DNA of 64,000 bases from the NCBI GenBank assembly GCA_019054805.1, contig JAHQIY010000001.1:5284501-5348500 (forward strand). Reading direction: 5' to 3'. The position numbers and the translations under genes are program-made. A model generated the notes under the pieces. It saw only the letters and a program-made list of their open reading frames with translations. It was not told where the DNA came from and ran no database searches. Source of the DNA: Brachionus manjavacas (Eukaryota; Rotifera; Eurotatoria; Ploima; Brachionidae). Positions within the stretch are counted from its first letter, which is position 1. The number at the start of each line of letters is the position of its first letter. Positions 46,968 through 58,683 of the stretch are shown here, one piece after another.

Positions 46968-47417
46968 ATGTCTAAAAAATTCAAAATAGAATTAGACGAT
47001 GATTTGTTAAAGAAGCTTAAACATGAAGATTTGATTCTGGTATTAGGAATTCAGAAGCTAAGTGAATCAAAGAAATATGAGACTGAAAAAAGTCTGTCAG
47101 AAATCGGAAAGCTAAGTTTTGAAGAGACAACTAAAGCCAATAAATCGAATCCAATCATTGACATTATACAAAAAAAATCGACTAGCGTAAACAAAGTAGA
47201 GAATACACAGAAAGAACCTAATAACAGAGAAGAGAAATTAGATTCTAAGTCAATCGTCCAAAAAAAGGACCAAAAAAATGAGATAGAAACCATGAATGAA
47301 GCATTTTCATCTATTCAACCTAAAAAACCGCAATTGAATATTAATTTTGAGATTATCTCGATAAATCAAAATTTGACGATTGAAGATAGCATCATTATGC
47401 AAAAAAATGGTCTTTAA
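46968..47417 (+). CDS. Orphan Lys/Glu-rich protein, 149 aa
   Basis: A single open frame begins MSKKFKIELDDDLLKKLKHE and ends SIIMQKNGL. It is charged, Lys/Ser/Glu-rich and has no hydrophobic segment, with a short leucine-rich start (residues 13-30). TTATTCAG lies 9 nt before the ATG, so a 5' UTR intron is possible. No family is recognised. It could be a lineage-specific gene or a transposon ORF. Codons look coding, but composition alone is weak evidence. Confidence 0.5.
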   Translation: MSKKFKIELDDDLLKKLKHEDLILVLGIQKLSESKKYETEKSLSEIGKLSFEETTKANKSNPIIDIIQKKSTSVNKVENTQKEPNNREEKLDSKSIVQKKDQKNEIETMNEAFSSIQPKKPQLNINFEIISINQNLTIEDSIIMQKNGL

Positions 47418-47839
47418 CTAATCTATTTTTAACGTAATCAATCAATTTTTTTTTACATTGAATTTTAAAATAAAAAAAAATAAAAAAAATAATCCGAGTT
47501 TTAGTTATTTCCCAAAATTCTATTCAGTATGAATTAATTAAATTATTGCATAAAAACTAATTAAATTTTAATCATCATAATTCAAAATATCATAGGAAAG
47601 TTGGCAATAACTGTTTAGATAAGAAATAAAATTATTTGTTTTTGAATATTTTATTGAATTAAATTTTTTATGATTGATCAATTTTTAAAAATATATTTTT
47701 CTTATTTCATTTTGATTTTACTAAAATGCAATAATTTAGCTTAATAAAAAAGAGAGAATTGATTATTTTACTCAAATGATCATTATTTAGGCTAAATAAT
47801 TAATTTTGCTTTTTAAATTCGACACACCCAAAAATTTAA

Positions 47840-48616
47840 CACTAGAAGCACCAAAACGAGTCAAAATGACTTGTTTTAAAAGAATCTAATGGATAAAAAT
47901 GGATAATAATTTATTATTTGGATAAATCTATTCAAAACTTAATTTTAATTGAGTAAAAATAAAAATTTTGCTTAAAAAAAGTATCTTGCAAAAATTTTAT
48001 CTTCTACTGAATTCATTCCTTTTTGAACCAATTTTTCGTCTTTCATGTAAAATACGCAAACTTTAATTTTTGCATTTTTTAAATTTGCTTACCTTCGTTC
48101 CAGTATTACGATTTTAGTTAGTTTTTAACGATTTGTATACTTTTTATAAATATTTTATGACTCATCCATTTGAAATATCTCTTAAGCCGGATATTAATTT
48201 AAATAAAATATAATAAGCTTTGGTTAATATTTTATTTTCTAAATGAAAGTGGCCACTCTGAGCCAAAATGGTTCATATAAAATAATATAAGAAAAAGAAA
48301 TAAAATAAAGTAAAACAAGAAATTAACTAAGTTTGAATTAACAACACAACACTTAATATTTATTTAATAATAGAAAAGAACAAACTTAGTACCGTGTGCA
48401 AAAGATGTTTCTGTCCTTAACAACTTGTTTTTCTCTAACAACTTGAATCAAAGAGTGGCTTTAATTTTGTTAACACAATCAATTTAGTTAATTAAGAAAG
48501 TTATTCTTATTTTTATGCTGAAAAAAAAAAATTGTGTTCAAATAGCAAAAATTGACTTAGATTTTAGCGGCCAAAAATCGAAAAAGAGTCATTTTGACCC
48601 GTTGGTGCTTCTAGTG
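47840..48616. mobile_element. 777-bp TTAA-flanked MITE (piggyBac-like ends)
   Basis: The left end CACTAGAAGCACCAAAACG (47840 on) and the reverse complement of the right end, CACTAGAAGCACCAACGGG (48616 down), match for about 30 bp including GTCAAAATGAC. Both ends abut TTAA (47836-47839, 48617-48620), the piggyBac target duplication. The interior is AT-rich with no ORF. A related word (GAGCCAAAATGGTTC) recurs at about 48259-48273. Confidence 0.8.
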
Positions 48617-48949
48617 TTAAAGCAATTCTAATACTTGAAATATTTCTGTTTAGATTTCAAAAACTTTATACTTTAAGTGTTAATATTAAAAAAAATCTTT
48701 CATTTGGGCAATACACTACTGATTCTTCCAAAATATAAGCCTAGCTTCATACAAATCAAAAAGAAACTAGATGATTTTTTTACAAACCAATTTTTTCAGT
48801 AATTCACAATTTCAATAATTTAAAATTAATTAAGTTCTGCAAAAGCTTTTATTTAAGAATTTTCAAATCTGGATTTAAAAAAAATTAAAAAATAGATTTC
48901 AAAATCTTACATTGCAAATCGTATCAGCCAACAAATCTATGAATAATCT

Positions 48950-49240
48950 AAATCCATTTTTTGTTCAGTTTTAGCTTCAATTTGTCTCTTAGTTCCCTTA
49001 TCTGTTCAATGATTTATTTTGTCGTCGTATTTCTTAATAGTCTCCCAAAAAGAGCAAATCTCATATTTGTCACTCGAACGTCAAAACTATCAAATCCTAA
49101 TGCATTTGAAACGGTCGTATTTTTAAGCTTATTTGATTCCGTCGTCTGTGCTTTTCAAAAATCATCTCAATTTCTCATCTCGTATAAATCATCTCATCCA
49201 TGCCACAAAGCAGTAATGGCCTTGCGTAAGTGATGTTTTA
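48950..49240 (-). mobile_element. Possible LINE C-terminal fragment
   Basis: The minus-strand frame reads VSNALGFDSFDVRVTNMRFA followed by LFGRLLRNTTTK, a stop and IIEQIRELRDKLK. It recalls the post-RT region of some LINEs, but the match is loose and the copy is interrupted. Confidence 0.35.
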
Positions 49241-49689
49241 TTTGAACTTTTAGTCAGAGCATGGAGAAATTCTTCTCCAATTCAGCTTTAAACGAAGTTT
49301 TTTAAGAATATTATCTTTCGACATAAAAATGTTATTTAAATTATTATTAATCTGATATATTTCAGATTCAATCTCGTACTTATATTTTTCTTTTAGGCAA
49401 ATAATTAAAAGAAAAGCTAACCTTTGAAATTCGTCCAAGCTAAAGAAAAGCGATATCTACGAAGATATGGATATGGAATTTTAAAAAATTGCAGATTTTT
49501 CAAAATAAATTGTTGGTCCTTACAGAAAAATAATGATAGGGGATTTCAAAAAAAAAAAGACGATACAGGATTTTTTAAATTTATCCTCACCTTTAAAGAA
49601 ACTTTTGATTTATAAAATTCTTTTATTTTTATTAAAATAATCCTCAAATGAATATTTTTAATGCTATCATTTGATACACACAAAATTTA

Positions 49690-50880
49690 TAGGCAGTGTA
49701 ATTATCTTAAATAAAAATACTTTTTTCCTAAATAGATATAATTTTTTTATATAAAAAAAATTACTTAATATAAACAATTTAATTCTATTTTAAATAAAAT
49801 AATTTTTTTCTCAAACAACTTTTGACTCTCCTAAATAAAATAATTTTCTCTATAAATAAAAAAAAACTTTTACAAACAGTTTTGTTTTTTTCTAAATAAA
49901 AATAATTTGAAAATAAATAAATTATTAAAATTGTGTCTTCTTGGTGTTCATATTCTCATGTGCTGGTTTCATTTGAAGCAAGCAGTCAAGACTCACATAA
50001 CAAAATCAATCGACTCGTACAAAACAATGATTGAACAAGATATTGTTAAAATGCACTATACGAGTACCAGTGAAGAATTCGAAGAAGTTAAGCAAGGTTG
50101 TGTGACGAAGTGGCAATCGATTACCGAGTTAGGAGAATTTACACAATACTTTATCGATCAATGGCTAGCTAGTCAAGAGATTAATTGGAAATTGTTTAAT
50201 CGCCCAGCAAGGTTTTCAACGACAAATAATAATACCGAAGGTTTTAATTAAGTTATTAAAAAGATATACACAAATTGCGAACGCTCAAATGTGCTTAACG
50301 CTTGCAAAATGATAACTGCCATGATAACTGATTTAAGTAAATCGAAAATTTCGTTCGAAATAAAACTAAAACGGGATAACGAATTGATACGTAAGGCAGA
50401 CAAATTAACAGCAAACGATTTTCAATTTATAAGTTCAACGTCTGCGAATCGTATTGTTAATGGGCAGGTAACATCCGCAGTTTATTCTGAACCGAGGTAT
50501 TGTACTTGCATATATTTCTTGGAGTTTGGAATTTGTAAGCATTACATAGCGTTTTGCAAGTTGACCAATAAAGAATTAGATGAAGGTGATCGTGAATTTG
50601 TACAGTTAAAGAAAAGAGGAAGACCACCAAAATCAAATAATGGTCCTTTAAAAAAGAGCTAAATATATTTAGCAAAAAACTAAATTATTTAAAAGAGTAT
50701 TTTTTTTATTTAGTCAAAAATCTTTTTCTTATACTAGGAAATAAAGCATATTTAGGCAGGAACTTTTTTATTTATATAAAAATATTTTTATTCTAATAAT
50801 AAACTATTTAAAAAAAAACTATTTCTATTTAGGAAAAAATAATTTATATTTAGTTTAATTGTTATCTCAAATTTATATTC
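49690..50880 (+). mobile_element. MULE-type transposon with broken transposase
   Basis: Two frames, 49907-50248 and 50252-50662, form one reading frame split by TAA at 50249-50251. The first has CWFHLKQAV and ends FSTTNNNTEGFN, typical of the end of a Mutator-like DDE domain. The second carries a SWIM zinc finger (CTCIYFLEFGICKHYIAF, CxC...CxH) and a basic KKRGRPPKS tail. The N-terminal and catalytic parts are missing. Both flanks (49690-49905, 50670-50880) are arrays of variable CTAAATAAAATAATTT-like words in opposite orientation, as in long MULE terminal repeats. Confidence 0.78.
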
Positions 50881-50889
50881 AGAATTATT

Positions 50890-52522
50890 TGTTAATTCAA
50901 AAAAATTAAACCCATCAACTCATTGAATAATCCCTCCAAAAAAAAAGAAGAGCGGTTAAGTAGAACCGGAAAAAAATGAAGAGTAGTATTGTGCAAACTT
51001 TTTGTCGGATGGCCATTCATTTACCATTTTATCTCTGAATTGATAAATTTGGCTGATGAGTGCAAAAATCTCTTCCGTATTTGATCTTAGTCTGTGAATC
51101 TACATTTTAATGCTCTATGCATCAATGTACTCTTAATTTTCCATCAGAATTTGTCGAACAGATGCAAAAAAATTATTTGCGAAATTATGAAAACAAGAAA
51201 CCTAAGGTCAAACTAAAAAAACTCCGATTTATCAATCACCAAAAATTTTTTCATATGAAAAATAATAAAGAGCTAAAATATTTTAATTGATCTATTGGAA
51301 AAAAAGAAGCGTTTTTTGAAAACTCTTCTTTTTAATTATGAAAATAAAATTTAATTTTTTAGTTTAGTAAGTAATCGCCAAAACCTCATCCATTACACTT
51401 GTACTAATTCTAATTAATCAATAATATTCGAACTACAAATTGGAGTTTTTTTTTTCGACTGTACCAGCTTAAATTCAAGGAAAATCAACTAATTTATTGA
51501 CAGAAAATTTTTTAAAATTAATACTTATCATTTATCAAATTTGATTTTTATAGGAGAGCTTTTGAATATTCTCTTATTTCAAATGAACAATTTTTGACAA
51601 TCGGTATCACTGTTTTCTTCTCGGTTGACGGATTATCCAAAAAAACAACCAAAGAAGAATTAAAAACGTGACTAAAGTGGACTCCTTCAGTCAATCGATT
51701 AAAAATTTTGCGAAATATTTTTAATCGATTGTCCAGAACTTTAAAAAAAAAAATTTATCGAAATATTAGTAACAAAAGGATTAAAATTACCTTAGCGCAT
51801 GTAAAAATTCAGCGATTTCCCCTCAAATCCTGGTGGATAAAAAGCTTTTCTTGAATTTTACTGATTTCCAAATTTTTTTAAAAGCGTTATTTGATTTAGC
51901 CATCATTGATCAAAATTCTTTGAAAAAAATCTTGACAAAAACAAAAAAAAATTTAAGTAATTAAAATCCGTAAATCTCAAAAATACAGTCATTAAATTAA
52001 ATTTTAAACTTAAGGAACAAATAATCCTTGAAAAATTATTTTTAATTTAAATTTATTAATATTGAATAGATAACAAGCGGTTAATACGCTAAAGCCGGAT
52101 TTCTGAGTTTTAGTTTTAGTACCACGTGTAATGTTTACATAAGTACCCTTAAACCCGTCTATCCGATCTTGTCGTTAGACGTTTTGGAGCAGCTATTTAT
52201 GCTCCTTCTTAACTTAAACGCTCATGGTTAAGTTAACCTGACTTACCCGTGATATAGGCAAATATGTCGCTATTTTATACCACGTTTAAAAAAAGCTATT
52301 AACAGTATGGAAAAAATTAAATTAGATTTTGTTTATTTACGTTAATTAATTAGGTTAATTAGGCTTTAGCTTTTTAATAGAAAAAAATTTCCATTTTGGT
52401 TAATATAATATTTATTAAATTTTAATTTTAATTTTCTAAAACATTCCAAATTTAACGTTTTATTTGCAAATTTAATCTTGTGTATTTATTAATAATGAAA
52501 AATATAAATTATTATTCAGAAA
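50890..52522. other. Intergenic DNA upstream of symplekin, with coding-like scraps
   Basis: A minus frame after AATGTAG at about 51100 reads IHRLRSNTEEIFALISQIYQ... to a stop at about 50953. Another stretch at 51555-51705 is open on both strands. At 52080-52290 lies a less AT-rich block with short inverted repeats (GGAGCA/TGCTCC, TTAACTTA/TAAGTTAA). None could be tied to a gene. Confidence 0.35.
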
Positions 52523-55500
52523 ATGGAAGTTGATAATGAAAAAATGCTTTCAGTTGACGATACATTGGAAAAAGTAGCTGATTTGCTAAATGAAGCTTCA
52601 ATAAGCTCAAAAGACTCAGTCCGTCTATCTAACTTAAAAAATGTTCAAGAATTAATTGTCCACAAAAATCCAGAACTTCTGGACAACTTTCTTGATGTAG
52701 GTCTACTCATCAACTAGCAACTTACTTGTAAAAATAATTTTTTTTTCAGGAAATTCTTCAATTTCAATTAGACAAATCGGGAGAAGTTAAAAAATTTGTT
52801 GTCTCTTTTATTGAAGAAGCATGCAAAAAAGACTCTGAAACAATTTTCAAAGTAATCGACAACTTTCGCTATCTTTTATTTGATGAAAATGTAGGCGTCC
52901 AAAAAAGGTCCTACCTAGCTATGATAAACATTTACAAAAATACTTTAAAATGGATAGTTAGACACCAGAGTCAACTGAGTGAACATCACAAACAAACATG
53001 GTACACTATTTTGGACTTGAAAAATCACATCGCCGCTCAACTTGATTCAGACAACGACGGCATTCGCACATGCTGCATCAAATTTTTAGAAGTTTTGATT
53101 TTGTGCATGTCCGAACGATTGAAGGAGTCCATAATTTTGCATACAAATAGATCTGACTTTTCAGTAGACCAGCTTGAGCAGGATGAGAGTGAATTATTCA
53201 ACCGTGAAGACATGAAAGAAGAAGGTCGCTATCACCTCAAAAAGCTACTCGAATACACTTTGTCTAATCACATATCATCAGTTAATTTGATAACTTCTAT
53301 ATGTGTTTTGAGCAATTTGGCAAAACAAAGACCCGAATTCATAAACACAGTGTTGGATACCTATTCGAAAATATTGGCAAATATGCCGCCCACATTGGGC
53401 AAATCTCAGGTGAATGCAGTTAAAAAACAAATGAAACTTCAAATTCAGTCTATTTGCAAGTCAAGTCTATGCATTGGTTTTGTGACTGAATTGACAAATT
53501 TGCTAAACGATTTAGGATGTTCAACTAACGAGATAAATAGGCTGATGCCAAAAAATCTCGCTGCCGAGTCGAACAAGAGGCGCGTGAATCAAAGTCAGCA
53601 TGGATCAGATTCAAAAAAGACCAAGCTTGATAAAAACCAAGAAAAATCAGTCGAAAGCTTGGTTGAAAAGCTCAGAAACAAAGAAAACGTTGCTGATTTG
53701 GTCTTAGTTACTATGTCAAAATTGCCTGATAATATGACATCGAAATTTTCCCAAGAATACAAGCCAATTTCTAATGCAGGTACTAGTCAACAAATTCGCC
53801 AGCTGGCTCAGATGATGATTAGCTTTATGGGAGATTTGTCAGATTCACAGCCAATCCTAACTGTTGACGATGAAGATTTAGATGAAGAGGAAGACGAAGA
53901 GCTTAAATTTAAAATGAAGATTAAAGCCGAAAAAATTGACTATTCCGAGTCAACTAAAACCTCCTTTAATAGACAGCAATCTTTGACCACGACCCCTAGC
54001 AAAACTTTGCCTTCCAATCTCAATAAGCCAGCATCCAACAAGACTTTTAAGTTAAATGACGTAACAAACAACATGTCTAGCAAGTTCAATCAAGAACAAA
54101 AACATGATTTGTTCAATAAAACCTACAAAAGGATCCTTGATTCGGATGAAATAATTTCAAAAAATAAAGAAGCCTCTCTTATCCGAAAAAAGACACTCAT
54201 TGAATCCACAATTATTGACACATATGACCAAAGTAAGCTGATAAATAAAAGATAAATCCAGAGTTGTTTTAAGTCATAAGTCATAAGTCTTAAGTCAAGT
54301 CAAGTCACTACTTTGACTTAAACTTGTAACTTAAAAACAAGCCTCCATAAATTCCAAACAAAAAGCATTAATTTCCTTTTCATACTGAATATCTTTGGCA
54401 AAGACTCATAAAAACTTGTAATTAATTTCGGGTTTAACTCGTTTTGTGATGAAATGAAAACCAATTATAAAATTAAAAAAATAAATAAGAAATTTTCAAG
54501 CTCCTATAAATTCTTTTACATAATGAAATTAAGAAAAAAGGAAAAAATAATCAAATATTCCATTAGGGTTTATTTTGTTAATATTCCATTGCGATAAGTA
54601 AGGCATAAAAAGCCAATTTTTGATGCAACTTACAGTTATATAATTTACTAAAAATTACTAAAAATTTTGATTTTTGCAAAATCCTTTTAATTTTAACTTA
54701 AATTTTCCAAAAAAATATTAATTGGACAGACATATTTAGGCACGATTTCCAAGTTTCTAAATTTGAAATTCAAATTTAAATATTATTATTTAAAACTTTA
54801 ATGCATAAAATAAATAATTATACTAACTCAATAGTTATTTTCCTTGTACAATTAAATTATTTAATTCCGTGATTTTCTTTATTTTAAGATCAAAATCAGT
54901 TCTTTTTTTCTTTAAAAAAAAACGATTTTATAACATTAAATTAGAGAATACAGAATGCATTATTAATAAATTCTTTATATTTTATTGAAGAAATTTTAAC
55001 ACATTTTATTTAGATCTGATGAACTATGTTTTTGAAGATGTCAAAAAACGACTAGACTTAGCTCTAATTTGGCTGTTCAATAGTTATATCAAATTAAAAA
55101 GTGCGTTTCACAAAAGAAATGTTTTGGAAGATACAAGATATAAGCTTGAAAACGGTATGGAAATTAAGGATGAAGAAGAAATAATAGAAGTTGGAAAGGA
55201 CCGAATGGAAATTGTTGAAAAGAACGAAAAAATAGTTAATTCAGAGATAGAGATTTGCCAAGCTGAGTATGACAAAATCCTTAATTTGATTCTCTTCAAT
55301 CTTCAGACAAAAAAGGATCAAAAAGATATGTTATTTTCAAAATTTATTACTCAAGTTCCGCATTTGACAGATAATTCACTTGAACTTTTAAAAGAAGCTT
55401 GCAAAGATAAAGAAAAATACTTGTTTAATATGAGCACATTGTCCGAGCTGATTATCACAAGATACAAGCAACGAAATCAATTAATTCAAATATTACTTTA

Positions 55501-58048
55501 TTTTACTGGACTCTCAAACCAAATCTTACGTGAGAATGCTTGTGCAATTTGTTTGAATTTGTACGAAAGAAAGCAATTTTCTCATGTCATAGAGGTAATG
55601 TATTTTTCTAATGAAAGTCAGATTTTTACAACCACAGTTGAAATTTAATTTTGGACTATTTAAATAATTAATACTTTTAAGAAAAGGTATTCATTTTGAA
55701 ATTTTTATTCAAATATTCATACTTAAAAACAAATAAAAAACTTTTTTCACATATGAACCAGAAATTCCAACTGAATAAAACTAAATGTGAGTAAAATTAA
55801 GAAGTCTTAATTACTATTGGTATTTTAGCCTTAAGCCTCATAGATAAAGATGAAAAAATCAGATTATATTAACACTGAAATGAGCGGTGTGATTTTTAGA
55901 CTCATCTAGTCAACTAATTTTGAGTTAAACATCGATTTTTCGATTGGAAACCGATGAGATCAAAATAATTTATCGTTTAGTTAAAAAATTTTTGATTTTT
56001 TTTTAATTTATCGATAATTTTTCCTTAACAAAAAACAATGATAACTGATTCAATATTCAAAATTAGTTGACTGTAATTAATTTAGAAAAAATCAGAAGAA
56101 GATGTGTTTTTGTACAAAATGATAAAGAAAAAATAATATCAATTATAGATGAATTTGAAGAAGCTGATTAATTTAAAAATCAAAAACAAAATTTTTTAAA
56201 AATATTTCAAAAATTAGATGTTTAGTTTGTTTATATTATTTTAATATAATATAAATAAAATATTATATTATAAAAAATATAATATTTGTATTATTATATA
56301 TATATAGTATATATATAATAATACAAATATATATATATATATATATTATATTATTTATAATATTAAAATATATTATTAATTTTATTAACTTTTGCTTCTA
56401 ATTTAAAAGCAAAAATTCAAAAAAAAACTCAAAAAAAATTTAGGTTATAAAAAGTTTATTTTGATTATATATAAACATAATACAAATTCAAGATGTCTTT
56501 CATTTTATAAAGAAATATAATATAAGCTAGAAAAAACATGAATATCTTATGCGTTCAATGAATGGTTTTTTGAAACGCGCTTAAACAGAAACTTGAACTC
56601 GCTTTTTTTCCCGGATAGTTTATTTATTTTTAATCTAAATAATATCATAAAGTTATGGAATAAATAAAATTAAAATATATAAATTTAATTTATCAAACAG
56701 GCTAGCTTTATAAAAATATAATTGTTACTAATGCATTAAAATTCTTTTTAAAAACAATTTTCGATCAATAAATTTTTTTGCCGCTTGATTGCTCGTTCTC
56801 GGACTGATTCTTACTCAGCAATGTCTTTTTAAAATATTTTCTAAAAAAGATATTATTTATTTATTATAGTTATTTACGGACATTTTATTTTATTATTATT
56901 CACTTAACTAATTTAATTGAAAAATATAAATTCAACTGAGCTCACATTTAAAAAAAAATCTAATATAACTTAAAAAATTTAAGGATTATGCATTGACACG
57001 ATTAAAATATTTAGATGAACCGACACCTCCATCAAATATTATCAACGAAATGATTGAAGAAAGTCAAGAATTACTTGATGCAGATAGTTGGAACGAAGAC
57101 ATGATCAAATCATGTCTCTATCTCTATTTAAACTTAATGTCTGTCAACCATAAACTAATAAATGGATTAACCGATGTATACATTGGTGCAGTTTCTGAAA
57201 TAAAAAGAGTTATTTTAAAAACACTAGAAGCGCCTATAAAAAAAATGGGTATGGAAAGTCAAGAACTACTTAAATTAATTCAAGATTTTCCGCCTAATTC
57301 TGAAACATTAGTGCTGAGAATTATTCACATATTAACTGAAAAGACATATCCATCCATTGATTTGATCAACAGAGTGAGACATTTGTATTCATCTAAGTTG
57401 CCTGATGTTCGCTTTTTGATTCCAATTCTAAATGGATTGACCAAAGCTGAAATAATTGCATCTTTACCTCAATTAATAAAACTTTCTACTGCCGTTGTCA
57501 AAGAGGTTTTCAATCGGCTACTAGGAATCAATACAAATATACCAATTCATAAAACTCCGATTTCACCAAGTGAGCTTCTGGTTGCTCTTCATCAAATTGA
57601 CCCGGCTAGTTGTGACTTAAAAACAGTAATCAATGCAACATCTCTATGCTTTGCTGAGAAGCAAGTTTACACCCAAGAAGTGCTGGCTAATGTCATTCAG
57701 CAATTAATTGAAATAAATCCAATACCAACTCTTTATATGCGTACAGTGATACAGTCACTGACAATTTATCCCAAGTTGTCCTCTTTTGTTGTGAATATGA
57801 TGCAGCGTTTGATAGGTAAACAAATTTGGAAAAATGCCAAAGTTTGGGAAGGTTTCATAAAATGTTGTCAACGCATTAAGCCAATATCACATCAAATATT
57901 GCTCAAACTTCAACCCCCACAGCTAAAAGAAGTTTTTCAATCGGCGCCTGATCTAAAAGAACACTTAAGCAACTATGTTCAATCGATAACTCCGCTTGAA
58001 AGGGCTCAAATAACTACAGAAACATTGGAGCTTATTGAACAGACCTAA
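52523..58048 (+). CDS. SYMPK: Symplekin, 4 exons, 1100 aa
   Basis: Exons 52523-52696, 52750-54232, 55014-55594 and 56984-58048 total 3,303 nt with matching phases (0,1,0). It is the scaffold of pre-mRNA cleavage/polyadenylation and histone 3' processing, acting in the nucleus. The N-terminal HEAT region has LLDNFLD|EILQFQLDKS, KKFVVSFIEEACKKD and LDSDNDGIRT, where human symplekin has near-identical blocks. The middle is acidic and disordered with an RRVNQSQ..KKTKLD basic stretch. The C-terminal symplekin domain has LKYLDEPTPPSN, LPDVRFLIPILNGL, VVKEVFNRLLG and KVWEGFIKCCQR. It is slightly shorter than human (1,274 aa). Introns are 53, 781 and 1,389 nt. It converges on the polycystin gene, with 0.64 kb between stop codons. 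Confidence 0.95.
54233..55013 (+). other. SYMPK: Symplekin intron 2 with AAGTC repeats
   Basis: It starts just after CAAA|GTAAGC. At 54272-54320 there is a run of AAGTC/AAGTCAT words. The rest is AT-rich without features. Confidence 0.5.
55595..56983 (+). other. SYMPK: Symplekin intron 3 with AT palindrome
   Basis: An intron of 1.39 kb (GAG|GTAATG ... TTTAAG). It contains the 49-bp palindrome at 56282-56330 within a (TA)n-rich tract. No exon-like frame was seen. Confidence 0.55.
56282..56330. repeat. Near-perfect 49-bp AT palindrome
   Basis: The left arm begins ATATTTGTATTATTATATAT and the right arm is its reverse complement, ending ATACAAATAT. The arms are about 23 bp around a centre near 56306. 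Apart from two G and two C it is all A/T, so cruciform extrusion is plausible. Confidence 0.75.
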
Positions 58049-58683
58049 ACTAATTTAGTGTGAGAATCTCGTTTTTGTTTATACATTTTACATAAAAAAA
58101 TGGACTTTATAATTTTATTTAATAATTAAAAATAATTTCAATTTTAAAAATAAAATTCAAAAAATTTGTTTTTAGTTCATTGATTTGATCCAAATTTAAT
58201 TCGGGATTTTAAATAAAAGAAAAATTAACAAGTTAATTTGGAAAATTAATTTATCTTTTTAAATTTCGATAGGGCTAAAGCGAAAATTTTATTAGAAGAA
58301 ATAAAAACGGATTTGCTTAATTACCACACACTCGATAAAGCTATCAATTTTTTTTAAATATTAAAAGATATTTCTTAAAAATTTTTTCATATTACTTTAA
58401 TTTTTAGATATTTAAATTTTTTATTTGTTTAAGTGTACAAAAATAACGATTCTCATAGCGCTATTTTGGTGAATTCAATATTTTACATTTTATTTTCTGT
58501 TTTTGGCCTATATCAATTGTTTTCATTTAATTCACTTCTTTTTGGTGATCACTTTTATTTTATTCAAATAATAAAAATTAAAAAAAAAATAATAAAATTG
58601 AATATTAAAACTCAAAGATTAGTAAAAAAATCTTCTATCTATTAAAATGTTGAATGAACTCTGAATTAGTTATTTGTTTTTCT
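58049..58683. other. Convergent 3' intergenic region of symplekin and polycystin
   Basis: AT-rich DNA with AATAAA words (for example near 58150) that could serve symplekin polyadenylation. The plus frame at 58433-58645 is low-complexity and not annotated. Confidence 0.45.

Noticed and set aside
48961-49233. 90-aa plus-strand ORF as a gene
   Set aside because: The opposite strand gives a better, LINE-like reading, and the plus product is Ser/Phe-rich with no start context.
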